Source: Undibacterium pigrum (lineage in GTDB: Bacteria > Pseudomonadota > Gammaproteobacteria > Burkholderiales > Burkholderiaceae_D). Taken from it: a DNA stretch of 64,000 nt. Location: contig NZ_QJKB01000007.1 of assembly GCF_003201815.1 (NCBI RefSeq), positions 124,001 through 188,000 of the forward strand. The letters run 5' to 3'. The notes below the pieces were generated by a model. It was given only the letters and a program-made list of their open reading frames with translations. It searched no databases and had not been told where the DNA came from. Of the stretch, positions 7,891 to 16,876 are shown piece after piece. Position numbers and translations under genes: made by a program. How positions within the stretch are numbered: the first letter of the stretch is position 1; the number at the start of each line of letters is the position of its first letter.

Positions 7891-9906
7891 ATGACGACAA
7901 TAAAAACAATAGGTGCCAAAATAGGGGCCAGTCTGTTTGCACTGGCATTTGCCATCGGCTTTGGCGTAGGTGGCTGGTTCGTAGGTGTCATGCCTATGGC
8001 AAAGCAAGTGCATGGCTGGTGGCGTGCCGATGAACTGGTGGCGGTGCAAGCCAGGGTCGACCAGTTAAGCATGCATGAAAGCCGTGGCAAATCCAGAACC
8101 CGGCGGGCCGACGCTGAATTTGTCTACCAGTATAACGGCAAGACTTATCGCAGCAAGCGCATCAATATCGCGGGTGACAGTAGCGACAACATAGGCAGTT
8201 ATCACGACGAAGTGTATGCCACCCTGAAACAAGCCAGTGACAGCCAGCAAACCGTGACACTTTGGATGGACCCGCAAGAGCCGGAATTTGCTGTCTATGA
8301 TAAGAGCTTGCGCCTGAGTTTGTTTTTATTCCTGATCCCGTTCTCCACTCTGTTTCCGGCTGTTGGCCTTGCAGCCCTATGGGCGCTGTGGGCGATCTGG
8401 TTCAAACCAGATCAGGCGGATGCTCAGCAAACTACTGGGTTCACGTCTGCAAGCCTGCCTGTCACTGAGATGCCAGCCATGTATGGCGCAGCTAGCCATG
8501 CCGCCGGCAGACTGGAGCTGCCAGCAGACAACAGTGGTGCCCTGGGCATGGGCTTGTTCGCCCTGTTCTGGAATCTGTTGTGCTTCCCGATTGCTGGCGT
8601 GGTGTTGATGCAGGACAGGCATGGCAGCCGGGTGGAATGGCTGGTCCTGATTTTCCCGGCAGTGGGCATCTTCATCCTGTGGGCCGCAGGCAAGATCGCC
8701 TATACACGCTGGCGTCTTGGCAATGCCCGCCTTGGCCTGGCACAGCATCCCTATACCGGCATCAGTAATCTGGCAGTGCGCGTATATTTTGACACAGCGC
8801 TGGGCCTGCGCATGCAGACGGCCAGCAGCCATTATCCGGTACAGATAGAAGTGCTGTGCGTGCATGAAGACCGGCGCGGCGAAGATACCACCAGCAAGAC
8901 TTTGTGGTCTGCCACCTTAGGCGAGATGCATGTCATGCATGGTGCGCAAAGCATGGATTTCAATATCAGCCTGCCAGCAGACATGCCCGCCAGCGGCACG
9001 CTGGAGCATAAAGAGGTAGAAGTGATCTGGAAAGTGCAGCTCAAGTTGCTGGATGCTGAACTGAACTTCAAGCTGCCAGTGCGACAGGGCGTGGGTGAGC
9101 AAGTCAATGCCCATGATCTGCTTGAGCAGCAATACCCGCGTGAGCCTGTCAATCTCTATGGCTTGCCCAGCACGCCAAGTGGCAGCAAACAGCAAACACG
9201 TAACTGGTTCTGGGCCTATGGCATTTTCTTTATCCTGATTGCGATTACGGCTTTCGCTATTTTCAGCAGTGCGGGCGACAGCGATACGGGTAATGCCAGC
9301 AGGCAGCCAAAAAGCCGGCCAGGTGTCAGTGATGTAGCAAGCCAGACCGAAAGCCTGGCGCAATTGCAGGCCAGAATTGCCGCCGGTGTTGACGTCAATA
9401 CCAGAGATGAAGAAGGGCGCAGTTTGCTGATGCAGGCAGCCGATGAAGCCAGCCTTGAAAAAGTGCGCTATCTGCTGGAGCAGGGTGCTCAAACCGATCT
9501 GGCAGTACCGCTTGATGATAAGGGCAATGGCGGGCGCAATGCCCTGTTTTCTGCCATCAGCCATGATGCAGTCGAGATCGTACAGGCACTTGCCGACGCC
9601 GGTGCCGACCTGCGCAAGCCCAGCAACAAAGTGTGGACACCTGTTCATTATGCAGCGTATAAAGGCGCGCTCAAGAGCTTGCGCTATCTGCATCAGCGCG
9701 GTTTAAGCATCGACGAGGCCTTCGATGGAGGGCGAGGTTCTACGCCGCTGATGATTGCTGCCCAATACAATCAATTGCCCGCCATCGACTTCTTGCTACA
9801 GGCCGGGGCAGAGCGCAGCAAGAAAGACTTTCAAGGTGAAGATGCATGCGGTTATGCGCGCTTTTTCAAGCAGCCGCAGGCTGCCAGTGTACTAGGCTGT
9901 CAGTGA
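7891..9906 (+). CDS. Membrane protein: DUF3592-like domain fused to ankyrin repeats
   Basis: A 671-residue protein. A first membrane segment (residues 8-30), an extracytoplasmic beta-rich part ('RRADAEFVYQYNGKTYRSKRI', 'VTLWMDPQEPEFAVYD') and a membrane segment at about 141-170 match DUF3592. A second hydrophobic pair lies near 213-235 and 247-266, then a long soluble domain, then a further membrane segment near 437-460. Residues about 500-671 contain ankyrin repeats ('DEEGRSLLMQAADEASLEKVRYLLEQGA', written here in part, and 'GSTPLMIAAQYNQLPAIDFLLQAGA'). The ankyrin part would be a protein-binding module. The role is unknown. It is convergent with the cREC gene ending at 9929. Confidence 0.75.
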   Translation: MTTIKTIGAKIGASLFALAFAIGFGVGGWFVGVMPMAKQVHGWWRADELVAVQARVDQLSMHESRGKSRTRRADAEFVYQYNGKTYRSKRINIAGDSSDNIGSYHDEVYATLKQASDSQQTVTLWMDPQEPEFAVYDKSLRLSLFLFLIPFSTLFPAVGLAALWALWAIWFKPDQADAQQTTGFTSASLPVTEMPAMYGAASHAAGRLELPADNSGALGMGLFALFWNLLCFPIAGVVLMQDRHGSRVEWLVLIFPAVGIFILWAAGKIAYTRWRLGNARLGLAQHPYTGISNLAVRVYFDTALGLRMQTASSHYPVQIEVLCVHEDRRGEDTTSKTLWSATLGEMHVMHGAQSMDFNISLPADMPASGTLEHKEVEVIWKVQLKLLDAELNFKLPVRQGVGEQVNAHDLLEQQYPREPVNLYGLPSTPSGSKQQTRNWFWAYGIFFILIAITAFAIFSSAGDSDTGNASRQPKSRPGVSDVASQTESLAQLQARIAAGVDVNTRDEEGRSLLMQAADEASLEKVRYLLEQGAQTDLAVPLDDKGNGGRNALFSAISHDAVEIVQALADAGADLRKPSNKVWTPVHYAAYKGALKSLRYLHQRGLSIDEAFDGGRGSTPLMIAAQYNQLPAIDFLLQAGAERSKKDFQGEDACGYARFFKQPQAASVLGCQ

Positions 9907-9928
9907 GACGGTCGCATTGGGTAAAGCA

Positions 9929-10228
9929 TTACACTCGCTGATCCAGATAACGCCAGATGCTCTGTATGCCATGCTCCATTTTTTGACGGGCAGAAGAATT
10001 GGCTGAATGCACGCTCATCTGCGGTGGCATGAACCCACGCGTCATGACGGCTTCTTCTATCCATAGCACGACGTCATAGCCTGTGCCGTGCTCATCATCA
10101 CCAAGGTCATGATCGAGGCTGATGTGGGTCACGCCGCCCGCCTCCAGCAGGGCAATCGCTTCTTCGGGCCAGTAGACTCTCGTCCAGCCTGCTGGCGTCA
10201 GTCTTTCATCGTCGAGATATACCTTCAT
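9929..10228 (-). CDS. Cyclic-phosphate processing receiver (cREC) domain protein
   Basis: A 99-residue single-domain protein beginning 'MKVYLDDERLTPAGWTRV', with 'ISLDHDLGDDEHGTGYDV' in the middle. These acidic motifs match the cREC family, a receiver-like fold named in comparative genomics for predicted cyclic-phosphate processing. ATG 10228 gives the canonical N-terminus; an upstream start at 10303 would add 25 unrelated residues and overlap the preceding gene. It follows the coiled-coil membrane gene by 28 bases on the same strand, so the two are probably cotranscribed. Biochemical activity is not established here. Confidence 0.75.
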   Translation of the reverse strand: MKVYLDDERLTPAGWTRVYWPEEAIALLEAGGVTHISLDHDLGDDEHGTGYDVVLWIEEAVMTRGFMPPQMSVHSANSSARQKMEHGIQSIWRYLDQRV

Positions 10229-10256
10229 CTTGGTTTGCTTATTTATCCCTGTATGC

Positions 10257-11270
10257 CTACTTGTTTTGCAATGTGGACTTGAGGTTTTGCATCTCTGCGG
10301 CACTTTTTTTGAGCTGGCGTTGCTGCAGCTCTACCTGGCGCTGCCCTATCTTTTCCAGGTTTCCGTTATAGGTATTGAACTTGTCCAGATCTTCCTGCTT
10401 GCGAAACATCACCTGATCTTTTTCGACTGTCCATTTTTTCTTGTCAGCCAGGAGTTTGACCATGTTTTCTACTTCTTGCAGGGCTTCTCTTTCCATCTGC
10501 CAGTTTTGCATGATCTGGTTTTTGGTATTGTTTGCGCCTTTGTCGAAGCCAGCACGCATATCATTTTTTGCGCCATCGCTGATGGCCAGGCTGTCTATAC
10601 TTGCTTTGCCATTGGCAAAGAGGGTATCTGTTTCAGCTTCAAATTTTGTGATGATGGTACGCGCCCTGGCGAGTATGGCCTTGCTTTCTGCCATGTCACG
10701 GTCAGCTTGCAGGCGTTTGGCATCCATCACCCTATCCCACCCTATCGCCTGCAGTTCTTGCAGGTAGGAGTTTTTGTAAGAGACGGCACTGTTCATGAAG
10801 CCTTTCATGAAGCGCTCCATTTCCCCATATTCGCCTTGCGCCCTGGGTGCTGTGGACGTAGTGGTCTCCATGATATGTGCCTGCATGCCACCATCCTTGC
10901 TGGCATTGGCTTTTTCTATGGCCGAAGTCAGGCGCTGCATTTCTTCCTGCGTTGCCGTCATGGCGATGGCAGCCTGCTGCTTTTGCTTATCCACCCCTAT
11001 GCTGCCTCCTGCATACATGGCAGCAAAAAGAGCAGCCAGCACGGTCAGATAATACTTGCCACCTTGCTTGCGCAATAGCAGGCCATAAAACAAGGCAGCG
11101 CCAACCGCGCCGTATACCAAAAATTGCCCACTCAAATAGCTAATGCCGTGCATGCTATGGCTGCCCATCGTGTAGGCAAGGTAAGCGGCTGCGCCGCAGG
11201 TTGGCAATAGTAAGGAAACCCAGATCACAGGGTTTGCTTGTGCAGGGCGGGCGTGTGACTCTTCAATCAT
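10257..11270 (-). CDS. Membrane protein with long coiled coil, function unknown
   Basis: A 337-residue protein with three N-terminal membrane segments (about 14-33, 45-66, 73-93) followed by a long charged helical region rich in Q, E, K and A (about 95-337), suggesting coiled coil. Not recognised as a named family. It starts at ATG 11270 and lies directly upstream of the cREC gene (28-base gap). The large soluble helical domain is presumably cytoplasmic or periplasmic depending on topology, which the sequence alone does not settle. Confidence 0.65.
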   Translation of the reverse strand: MIEESHARPAQANPVIWVSLLLPTCGAAAYLAYTMGSHSMHGISYLSGQFLVYGAVGAALFYGLLLRKQGGKYYLTVLAALFAAMYAGGSIGVDKQKQQAAIAMTATQEEMQRLTSAIEKANASKDGGMQAHIMETTTSTAPRAQGEYGEMERFMKGFMNSAVSYKNSYLQELQAIGWDRVMDAKRLQADRDMAESKAILARARTIITKFEAETDTLFANGKASIDSLAISDGAKNDMRAGFDKGANNTKNQIMQNWQMEREALQEVENMVKLLADKKKWTVEKDQVMFRKQEDLDKFNTYNGNLEKIGQRQVELQQRQLKKSAAEMQNLKSTLQNK

Positions 11271-11721
11271 GGATGGACTTCAATCTACAGTGCATGCAAA
11301 TGTTTAAACGGGGGCAAAACCAGAGGCTGAATACGCCGACTGTCAAGCCAGCAAGGGGATTGATTTTAATGCAAAATTTGCCAGATTTGTAATTCAAGTA
11401 AGCTTGCACCCCAATGTGAGGCTGCCTGATTTGATGCAGAGCTGAGCGCTTGGCCTGGCAGCAGCTATCGTGGGGAATACACTGACTTGTAAAAAAGCTT
11501 ATCACGCCTTGATCCCTGTGCTAAAGCTTATTAAAATATGCTGGATTTGTTTGAGTTGACCGATATGCTGTTCAGTGATGTCGGGTCGATGGAATCGCGG
11601 TGACATTAACAACTAGCACATCAGGCTAGCGCCTTGCGGAACCAGTGCACCGGGGCCAGCATCTCCTGATATGACTGAATCATACTTGGTCGGTCGTTTT
11701 TCTTTCGATAATTTCTAAGCT
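11271..11721. other. 451-base gap between divergent genes
   Basis: It separates the minus-strand coiled-coil gene from tfpX. A minus-strand frame at 11263-11505 overlaps the coiled-coil gene start and has no domain or plausible ribosome site, so it is not called. AT-rich sequence around 11480-11560 could hold promoters. No type IV pilin gene, which commonly precedes tfpX homologues, is visible. Confidence 0.4.
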
Positions 11722-12471
11722 ATGAAAACATCCATGTCCCGTTATCGTGCCAGTGGCACACACTTTTTTTTGAGTTGCATGGTCGGCCTGGGCTTGCTGC
11801 TGCTATGCTGGTTTATGTGGTACCCCACTCCCATGCTGAGCGCCATCGGCGGTTATGAAATCTTTTTTCTTATCGTTGGTATTGACGTCATCCTAGGGCC
11901 AGCACTGACACTGGTGGTCTTCAATCCAAAAAAGAAATGGCTGGTACTTGATCTGGCCGTGATCGCGATTTTGCAGTTATCAGCCTTTATCTATGGTGTC
12001 AGCACCTTGCTCGAAGCGCGTCCTGCTTATATCGCTGCCTTAGGTAAGACCTTTGCCGTTGTGCAGGCATCTGAAATTACTGACAGCAACCTGGCCAAAG
12101 GCAAGGCGACCCTGCCTATTTGGGGTCCAAAATTGATAGGCACCAAAGAACCAACCGACAAAGACGATATCAGCATGGTCGCCGTCATGGCAGATGTGGG
12201 TGGAGATAAAGGCCATTTGCCACAACTGCATATCCCGTATGAAGACATGCGCGAAGAAATACTTAAAAATGCGCTAGAGTTTGAAGCACTGGCAAAGGAT
12301 AATGAAGATAGAAGGGCAGAGATAGAATCCTGGCTCAAGTCGCATGACTGCGATAATAAAAAATGTAAATTTCAACCGATAAAGATCAGCGTCAGTATTT
12401 TCCCTGTGGTGATTGATGCCAAGACTGCCGCCTATCGGGGCATCATGCCTGTCGATAAGCTGAAAATGTAA
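11722..12471 (+). CDS. TfpX/TfpZ-family type IV pilin accessory protein
   Basis: A 249-residue protein. The first about 100 residues contain membrane segments, with the family pattern 'WYPTPMLSAIGGYEIFFLI' followed by 'GIDVILGPALTLVVFNPKK'. The rest is soluble and probably periplasmic. TfpX/TfpZ proteins are usually encoded next to a type IVa pilin and assist its assembly. Here the next gene, 52 bases downstream, is a PglL-type ligase, which supports a pilin-glycosylation setting. A second ATG at 11734 is possible. No pilin gene is visible in the window. Confidence 0.8.
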   Translation: MKTSMSRYRASGTHFFLSCMVGLGLLLLCWFMWYPTPMLSAIGGYEIFFLIVGIDVILGPALTLVVFNPKKKWLVLDLAVIAILQLSAFIYGVSTLLEARPAYIAALGKTFAVVQASEITDSNLAKGKATLPIWGPKLIGTKEPTDKDDISMVAVMADVGGDKGHLPQLHIPYEDMREEILKNALEFEALAKDNEDRRAEIESWLKSHDCDNKKCKFQPIKISVSIFPVVIDAKTAAYRGIMPVDKLKM

Positions 12472-12523
12472 TCTCACCCGGCCAGGTCGGCATCAATAGC
12501 ACGTACCTGGCCATATCCCTGAA

Positions 12524-14275
12524 ATGTATCCCCCAATGGCATCCGAAAAGGAAGGCAGGCTGGCCCTGATCATCTTTGCTGTAGCAATTTTCTTCAGCTA
12601 TACGCATCCTTATCACATCCACCCCTACAGAACTTTTTACCATGACCTGATCGCCTGTCTGGGCCTGGTTGGGGGGCTTGCATATTTTGTGGCCAGTCGT
12701 CCCGCCCCCTTGCCCGGCGTGTCAGCACATGTGCATCTGCGTTTTCCATTGCTGTTGGCCTTGCCGCTGGGCATAGTGCTGATGATTTTGCTGCAAATGC
12801 TGACAGGCCTGATTGCGCCTGCCGCATTGGCAGGTTTCCCTATACTGTATCTCTTGCTGTTTGCAGCAGCCCTGGTGTTTGGGGCCAGCCTGGCCCTCGA
12901 TGCCGGCAGGACAGAGCGGGCCGTGTCCCTCATTGCCCTTGCACATGTACTGGCCGCCGCTGTGTCCCTGGTGTTCCAGCATATACAGATGCTGGGTCTT
13001 GATGCCACGCCCGTGGTCATGTACATGGCCAAGTCCACGCAGATAGCCTTGCGCCCCTATGCCAACGTTGCGCAACCCAATCAACTGGCACTGCTGTATT
13101 TTTTTGCGCTGGCGGGTCTCTGGTATTTTTATCGCAGCAAGAAACTCCCGGCACTGGTCTGCAGCATCATTGCCGCCCTGTTTTTATGGGGCGCGGTACT
13201 GACACAATCACGCATAGGCTGGATACTCGTCCCCCTGTTTTTTGTCTATACCCTGAGCAAGCCTGACAATAACAAACGCACAGCCGCAGTTGTCCTGACA
13301 GCCTTACTGCTGCTGTATGCCGCGCTGGTACTCTTGTTGCCACAAATCAGTCAGAGCATAGGCTTTGCTGCCAATTCCGTGGCAGAGCATGTTGGTGGCC
13401 GTTCTGAGCGCAGCGTCCTGTGGCAAACGGCATGGCAACTGGCAGCGCAACATCCTTGGGCTGGCATAGGCTGGTTTGGTTATGGCACAGGCCAGGTCAG
13501 CATCGCGGCCAGTCTCAGCTCCAGCACCTATGCTGAACATGCCCACAATTTGCCGCTCAATCTGGCGGCAGAACTGGGCTGGCCTGCGTGCATCATCATC
13601 ATGGGTGGTCTGGGCTGGTGGTTTTACCAAACCTGTCTCAAGCCAGCCAAGAGCCTGCCACTGCAGTTTTGTACCCTGTGCCTGTTTGCCGTTGGTGTAC
13701 ACAGCATGGTTGAGTTCCCGCTCTGGTACGCCTTTGTCCTGATACCCGTTGGCGTCATCATGGGCCTGTTGCACCAGATGCGCTGGCCAACTGCAGGCAG
13801 CGTCGTCAAGCCCGGCGTGGTGCTGGCTGGCTTTGCCCTGGCTTGCGTGGTGATGGCCGGTATTACCCTTGATTACCAGCGTGTAGTCAGTGGCTTCAAG
13901 GCATTGCGCTATGCGAGGCAAGGCATGCAGACACGCGAAGATTTCCTGCAAAAACCAGCCTTCACGCTGTTTCCACAGTTTTTTGAGTATTTCAAACTGA
14001 CCAATATCAAGCCACGCGAAGGCATGTCGGCAGAAGAAATAGCCTATATGGAAACCTGGAGCCCGCGCTTTGGTTTTGTGCACATTCTCAGCTTGCAAGC
14101 CGAAGTCTATGCCCTCAATGGCCAGCCCCAAAAAGCTGCCCACACCATGCAGACCCTGCAACGACTGCACCCCATTCCTTACCCGGAATATTATGATTAC
14201 TGGCAAGCCAAGGGCAAGGAAGACCCGCGTTATCAGGCAGTTTTTGAAACCATGCCAGCGCGGGATGCGCCTTGA
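12524..14275 (+). CDS. PglL/Wzy-family O-oligosaccharyltransferase
   Basis: A 583-residue polytopic membrane protein with about 11-12 hydrophobic segments. Family signatures are 'NVAQPNQLALLYFFALAGLW', 'GAVLTQSRIGWILVPLFF' and, in the large periplasmic loop, the Wzy_C hallmark 'YAEHAHNLPLNLAAELGWP'. Its C-terminal soluble part (about 450-583) fits Wzy_C_2. PglL enzymes move lipid-linked glycans onto serine or threonine of secreted proteins, often pilin. The position just after tfpX suggests a pilin-type target (inference). O-antigen ligase activity is an alternative that sequence alone cannot exclude. Confidence 0.82.
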   Translation: MYPPMASEKEGRLALIIFAVAIFFSYTHPYHIHPYRTFYHDLIACLGLVGGLAYFVASRPAPLPGVSAHVHLRFPLLLALPLGIVLMILLQMLTGLIAPAALAGFPILYLLLFAAALVFGASLALDAGRTERAVSLIALAHVLAAAVSLVFQHIQMLGLDATPVVMYMAKSTQIALRPYANVAQPNQLALLYFFALAGLWYFYRSKKLPALVCSIIAALFLWGAVLTQSRIGWILVPLFFVYTLSKPDNNKRTAAVVLTALLLLYAALVLLLPQISQSIGFAANSVAEHVGGRSERSVLWQTAWQLAAQHPWAGIGWFGYGTGQVSIAASLSSSTYAEHAHNLPLNLAAELGWPACIIIMGGLGWWFYQTCLKPAKSLPLQFCTLCLFAVGVHSMVEFPLWYAFVLIPVGVIMGLLHQMRWPTAGSVVKPGVVLAGFALACVVMAGITLDYQRVVSGFKALRYARQGMQTREDFLQKPAFTLFPQFFEYFKLTNIKPREGMSAEEIAYMETWSPRFGFVHILSLQAEVYALNGQPQKAAHTMQTLQRLHPIPYPEYYDYWQAKGKEDPRYQAVFETMPARDAP

Positions 14276-14346
14276 TTCCTGATTTGCATCCGGCAATGTA
14301 AGCCATGTGTACGGCCCACCTTTCCGGATGCCGCTATTTGTAGAGG

Positions 14347-14371
14347 GCGGTGCAAAGCACCGCTTTTCTTT
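14347..14371 (+). terminator. Rho-independent terminator after pglL-like gene
   Basis: A perfect 7-bp stem (GCGGTGC at 14347-14353, GCACCGC at 14357-14363), an AAA loop and TTTTCTTTG, 71 bases after the stop codon at 14275. The rest of the 14276-14577 gap is AT-rich towards the next gene and probably holds its promoter. Confidence 0.8.
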
Positions 14372-14577
14372 GTTATCTCATTTACCATTTAGCAAGAGGG
14401 TGAGCATGATGCGTGACAACGCACCATGCTGACTGGCTCCTGCTGAAAAACTTGACAAAGTTAACATAAGTGGATTAATTTGCAATTTCAATATGGCAAT
14501 ATTTATAAAAACATCATAAATATGCTGCTTATTGAAATGCTGGTTTTATTAATTTAAATTTATGATGAGGGTAAATG

Positions 14578-15231
14578 ATGAATATTTCAGCAACAGGAAA
14601 GCCTCGCGCAATTGCGGTTTTAGCACTGCTTGGTTTGTTTACAACGCAAAGCAGTATTGCTGCAACTGAGGTGCCACCTTATAACAAGTATTACGACACA
14701 CCCATACGCAATGTTTTGTGTCAGGCTGGGTATTTGGTAACGCTGTATGACAATGGCTATTTAAAAAGTTGCACCGTCGCAAATGGTACTCAGCTTGTGG
14801 GTAAGACAGGGGGCAATGGCTCCCAATTTTATTCATGCTCATCCAGTCAGCCTGTCAATATTTATCCCGACGGTCATCTCAGTCGCTGCATCATCACTTC
14901 AAATATTCAAGTGGGCGGTCATAATGGCCCAAATGGTGGGCAATTCTATACGTGCAAAGCGAATGCAGTGGTAGAAATTAAAGAGGATGGATACTTGTCC
15001 AGCTGCACTCTGGGTTATTCCATCAATGTCTATGGTCGCTACGGCAGTAACACCGAGATACCCTATACGTGTAGAGACAATGCCTCTTTGGAATTACGTG
15101 CGGATGGATTCTTGAGCAGTTGCACCCTGGCTAACGCCAATTGGGTACAAACAAACAACGTCGTGAAATTGTGCAATGCGAATAGCGTTATTTATATTGA
15201 CGCGAATGGTAACGGCTCTTGCGGCAATTAA
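14578..15231 (+). CDS. Secreted protein with cysteine-paired 39-residue repeats
   Basis: A 217-residue protein with a signal peptide (hydrophobic run ending near 'SSIAA'). The mature part is four and a half tandem repeats of about 39 residues. Each has a first cysteine, then hydrophobic residues and 'x-DGYL', then 'SCT': 'YDNGYLKSCTVANG', 'YPDGHLSRCIITSN', 'KEDGYLSSCTLGYS', 'RADGFLSSCTLANA'. Two cysteines per unit suggest a disulfide ladder in the periplasm or outside the cell. ATG 14578 has GAGGG at good distance; ATG 14575 is too close. The gene stands alone between two terminators. No family was recognised; the pattern recalls WG or MORN-like beta-hairpin repeats. Confidence 0.75.
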   Translation: MNISATGKPRAIAVLALLGLFTTQSSIAATEVPPYNKYYDTPIRNVLCQAGYLVTLYDNGYLKSCTVANGTQLVGKTGGNGSQFYSCSSSQPVNIYPDGHLSRCIITSNIQVGGHNGPNGGQFYTCKANAVVEIKEDGYLSSCTLGYSINVYGRYGSNTEIPYTCRDNASLELRADGFLSSCTLANANWVQTNNVVKLCNANSVIYIDANGNGSCGN

Positions 15232-15255
15232 TATACTGCCAGAGGTAGCGAAATG

Positions 15256-15298
15256 CTATGCCTGCTCCGCAATGTGGCAGAGCAGGCATAGTTTTTTT
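15256..15298 (+). terminator. Strong Rho-independent terminator
   Basis: A perfect 12-bp inverted repeat (CTATGCCTGCTC at 15256-15267, GAGCAGGCATAG at 15280-15291) is followed by seven T residues, 24 bases after the cysteine-repeat gene. Confidence 0.92.
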
Positions 15299-15469
15299 GG
15301 TGGATGCATCTCTTAAACTTGAGTTGTGGCTGCGGGTAAGAACATCAGGTGGCAAGGTGCGAGATGACACTAGCGTTGCGACGTTCAACTTCACTGGGGA
15401 CGCATTACATCAACTGAAACGATGTCAGGCGGTTTGTGTTGGAGCTTAAAAAGAGTTCCTGCAGGGTGA

Positions 15470-15652
15470 TTATTTTTGTCGAAAGAATGCGAGTTGCATG
15501 CCCGAAATGTCAGGAGCGAAAAAAATCTCCCCTGTAATCAAAAGAGTTTTTTGCCACCAGCTTGTGTTGCCCCAATGCAGCCAGGCAAATATGCAGACGC
15601 CAAGCCAGGTAGCAATATAGATAAAGAACAGAGTCTTTTTCAAATAGCGCAT
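15470..15652 (-). CDS. Small single-pass membrane protein (hypothetical)
   Basis: A 60-residue frame beginning 'MRYLKKTLFFIYIATWLGV', a positively charged start followed by one hydrophobic segment (about 7-26) and a short polar tail. It begins 18 bases after the endonuclease V stop on the same strand, so it may be the last gene of the moaC-nfi operon. There is no strong ribosome-binding site and no family was recognised. It could be a chance frame; the membrane-protein character is the main support. Confidence 0.42.
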   Translation of the reverse strand: MRYLKKTLFFIYIATWLGVCIFAWLHWGNTSWWQKTLLITGEIFFAPDISGMQLAFFRQK

Positions 15653-15670
15653 GGTAGAGAAAATGCTGAC

Positions 15671-16243
15671 TTATGCTTGTAGTTTCAAGGAGGTCTGGTC
15701 TGCTCCCTCCCTGCACAACTGATCTACCAGTTTCAGCAAGCCTGGTATGCGAAAGCTGCCATGCATGGCGGCAATGCTGGCCTGGGCTGTTGCTACATCC
15801 ACACCCTGGCTGGTGATGTACAGCGGTTTGATACTACCACCGCGGCAAATGCCAAAGGAGGCATCAATGGCTGAGAATGAGGATTTGGCGACGCCTATGA
15901 TGGCGACCTTGCCGCCCAGGGCCTGATGCAAATGCCAGCCCAGGCCCGCCTGGCTGCTGCCATCCAGATAGACATAGCCATCAATGACGATGCAGTCTGG
16001 CTGCAGATCATGCTCTGCCAGCAACTGCAAGATACAGGGCAGTTCGCGCTTGTAGAACTCACCGGGTACATACTCAGCAACGGTGGTGATGTGGCTGATG
16101 CAGATTTTTTCTGGCTGGGCATCGTCCCAGTTGCGGAATACAACACCGGCAATGCAGGCACCAGCGACACCATTGCCACCATTGTCGCCACCATCTGCAT
16201 AATGCACGTCGACTGCCAGCAATGTGGGTGCGTCAATTGTCAT
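15671..16243 (-). CDS. nfi: Endonuclease V family protein
   Basis: A 190-residue protein matching endonuclease V, which nicks DNA or RNA near deaminated bases (inosine). Motifs are an early 'LLAVDVHY' (metal-binding Asp), '[12 protein letters not shown]' (metal-binding Glu), '[12 protein letters not shown]' and a late 'GVAKSSF' lysine. It is slightly shorter than the E. coli enzyme (about 225 residues), and the usual 'DGHG..HPR' segment is replaced by '[10 protein letters not shown]', so activity may differ. Its ATG overlaps the moaC stop in ATGA (16240-16243), implying translational coupling. Confidence 0.85.
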   Translation of the reverse strand: MTIDAPTLLAVDVHYADGGDNGGNGVAGACIAGVVFRNWDDAQPEKICISHITTVAEYVPGEFYKRELPCILQLLAEHDLQPDCIVIDGYVYLDGSSQAGLGWHLHQALGGKVAIIGVAKSSFSAIDASFGICRGGSIKPLYITSQGVDVATAQASIAAMHGSFRIPGLLKLVDQLCREGADQTSLKLQA

Positions 16244-16782
16244 TTGTCGATATCCGCCACCCAGTCGCCAGACTTGCCGCCGTGTTTTTCCAGCACCCGT
16301 ATATCGGTCATCACCATGCCGCGGTCAACGGCTTTGCACATATCGTAAATTGTCAGCAGGCCGACTTGCACGGCGGTAAGGGCTTCCATTTCCACGCCGG
16401 TCTTGCCTACGGTTTCTACCTGGGCTTCGCAAGTAACAGTGTTGTTACTTGCATCAATGCTAAAATCAACAGTGACACGAGTGAGTGCCAAAGGGTGGCA
16501 TAGTGGGATCAGGTCGCTGGTGCGCTTGGCTGCCATGATGGCGGCGATGCGTGCTATGCCGATGACATCGCCCTTTTTTGCATTGCCTTGCTGGATAATT
16601 GCCAGCGTGGCAGGTAGCATACGGATATGGCCGCGGGCGATGGCGATGCGGTGGCTATTGTTTTTATTACCAACATCCACCATATGGGCCTGGCCACCTG
16701 CGTCGAAATGAGTCAGCTCACTGGTCAGTTCCGGTTTGCTGGCGGCGGTGGGGTTGCCGGGTTTGCTTGTTTCTGTGTTCAT
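16240..16782 (-). CDS. moaC: Cyclic pyranopterin monophosphate synthase MoaC
   Basis: A 180-residue protein. Together with MoaA, MoaC makes cyclic pyranopterin monophosphate from GTP, the first stage of molybdenum cofactor synthesis, in the cytoplasm. Signatures are '[15 protein letters not shown]', '[13 protein letters not shown]', '[13 protein letters not shown]' and the catalytic 'MCKAVDRGM'. ATG 16782 gives a standard length; the longer frame to 16884 would add 34 residues and run into bepA's leader. It is divergent from bepA with a 94-base gap and overlaps endonuclease V by four bases. Confidence 0.96.
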   Translation of the reverse strand: MNTETSKPGNPTAASKPELTSELTHFDAGGQAHMVDVGNKNNSHRIAIARGHIRMLPATLAIIQQGNAKKGDVIGIARIAAIMAAKRTSDLIPLCHPLALTRVTVDFSIDASNNTVTCEAQVETVGKTGVEMEALTAVQVGLLTIYDMCKAVDRGMVMTDIRVLEKHGGKSGDWVADIDK

Positions 16783-16876
16783 AATTGTGTAAAAAGCTTG
16801 TAGGACAGTATTGTGCAGGCACTCAAAACGTCCTGAATAAGTTTTGCGTACTTCCCAAAAAATAAGGAAACTATTA

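Noticed and set aside
10230..11078. 282-residue plus-strand frame opposite the coiled-coil membrane gene
   Set aside because: It is a shadow of the minus-strand gene; it has a cysteine- and phenylalanine-rich, unfolded-looking translation and no family match.
11263..11505. 80-residue minus-strand frame before the coiled-coil gene
   Set aside because: It overlaps the real start, has no recognisable ribosome site and no domain.
13304..14296. 330-residue minus-strand frame opposite the PglL-like gene
   Set aside because: The opposite strand shows strong membrane-protein and Wzy_C signatures, so this is a shadow.
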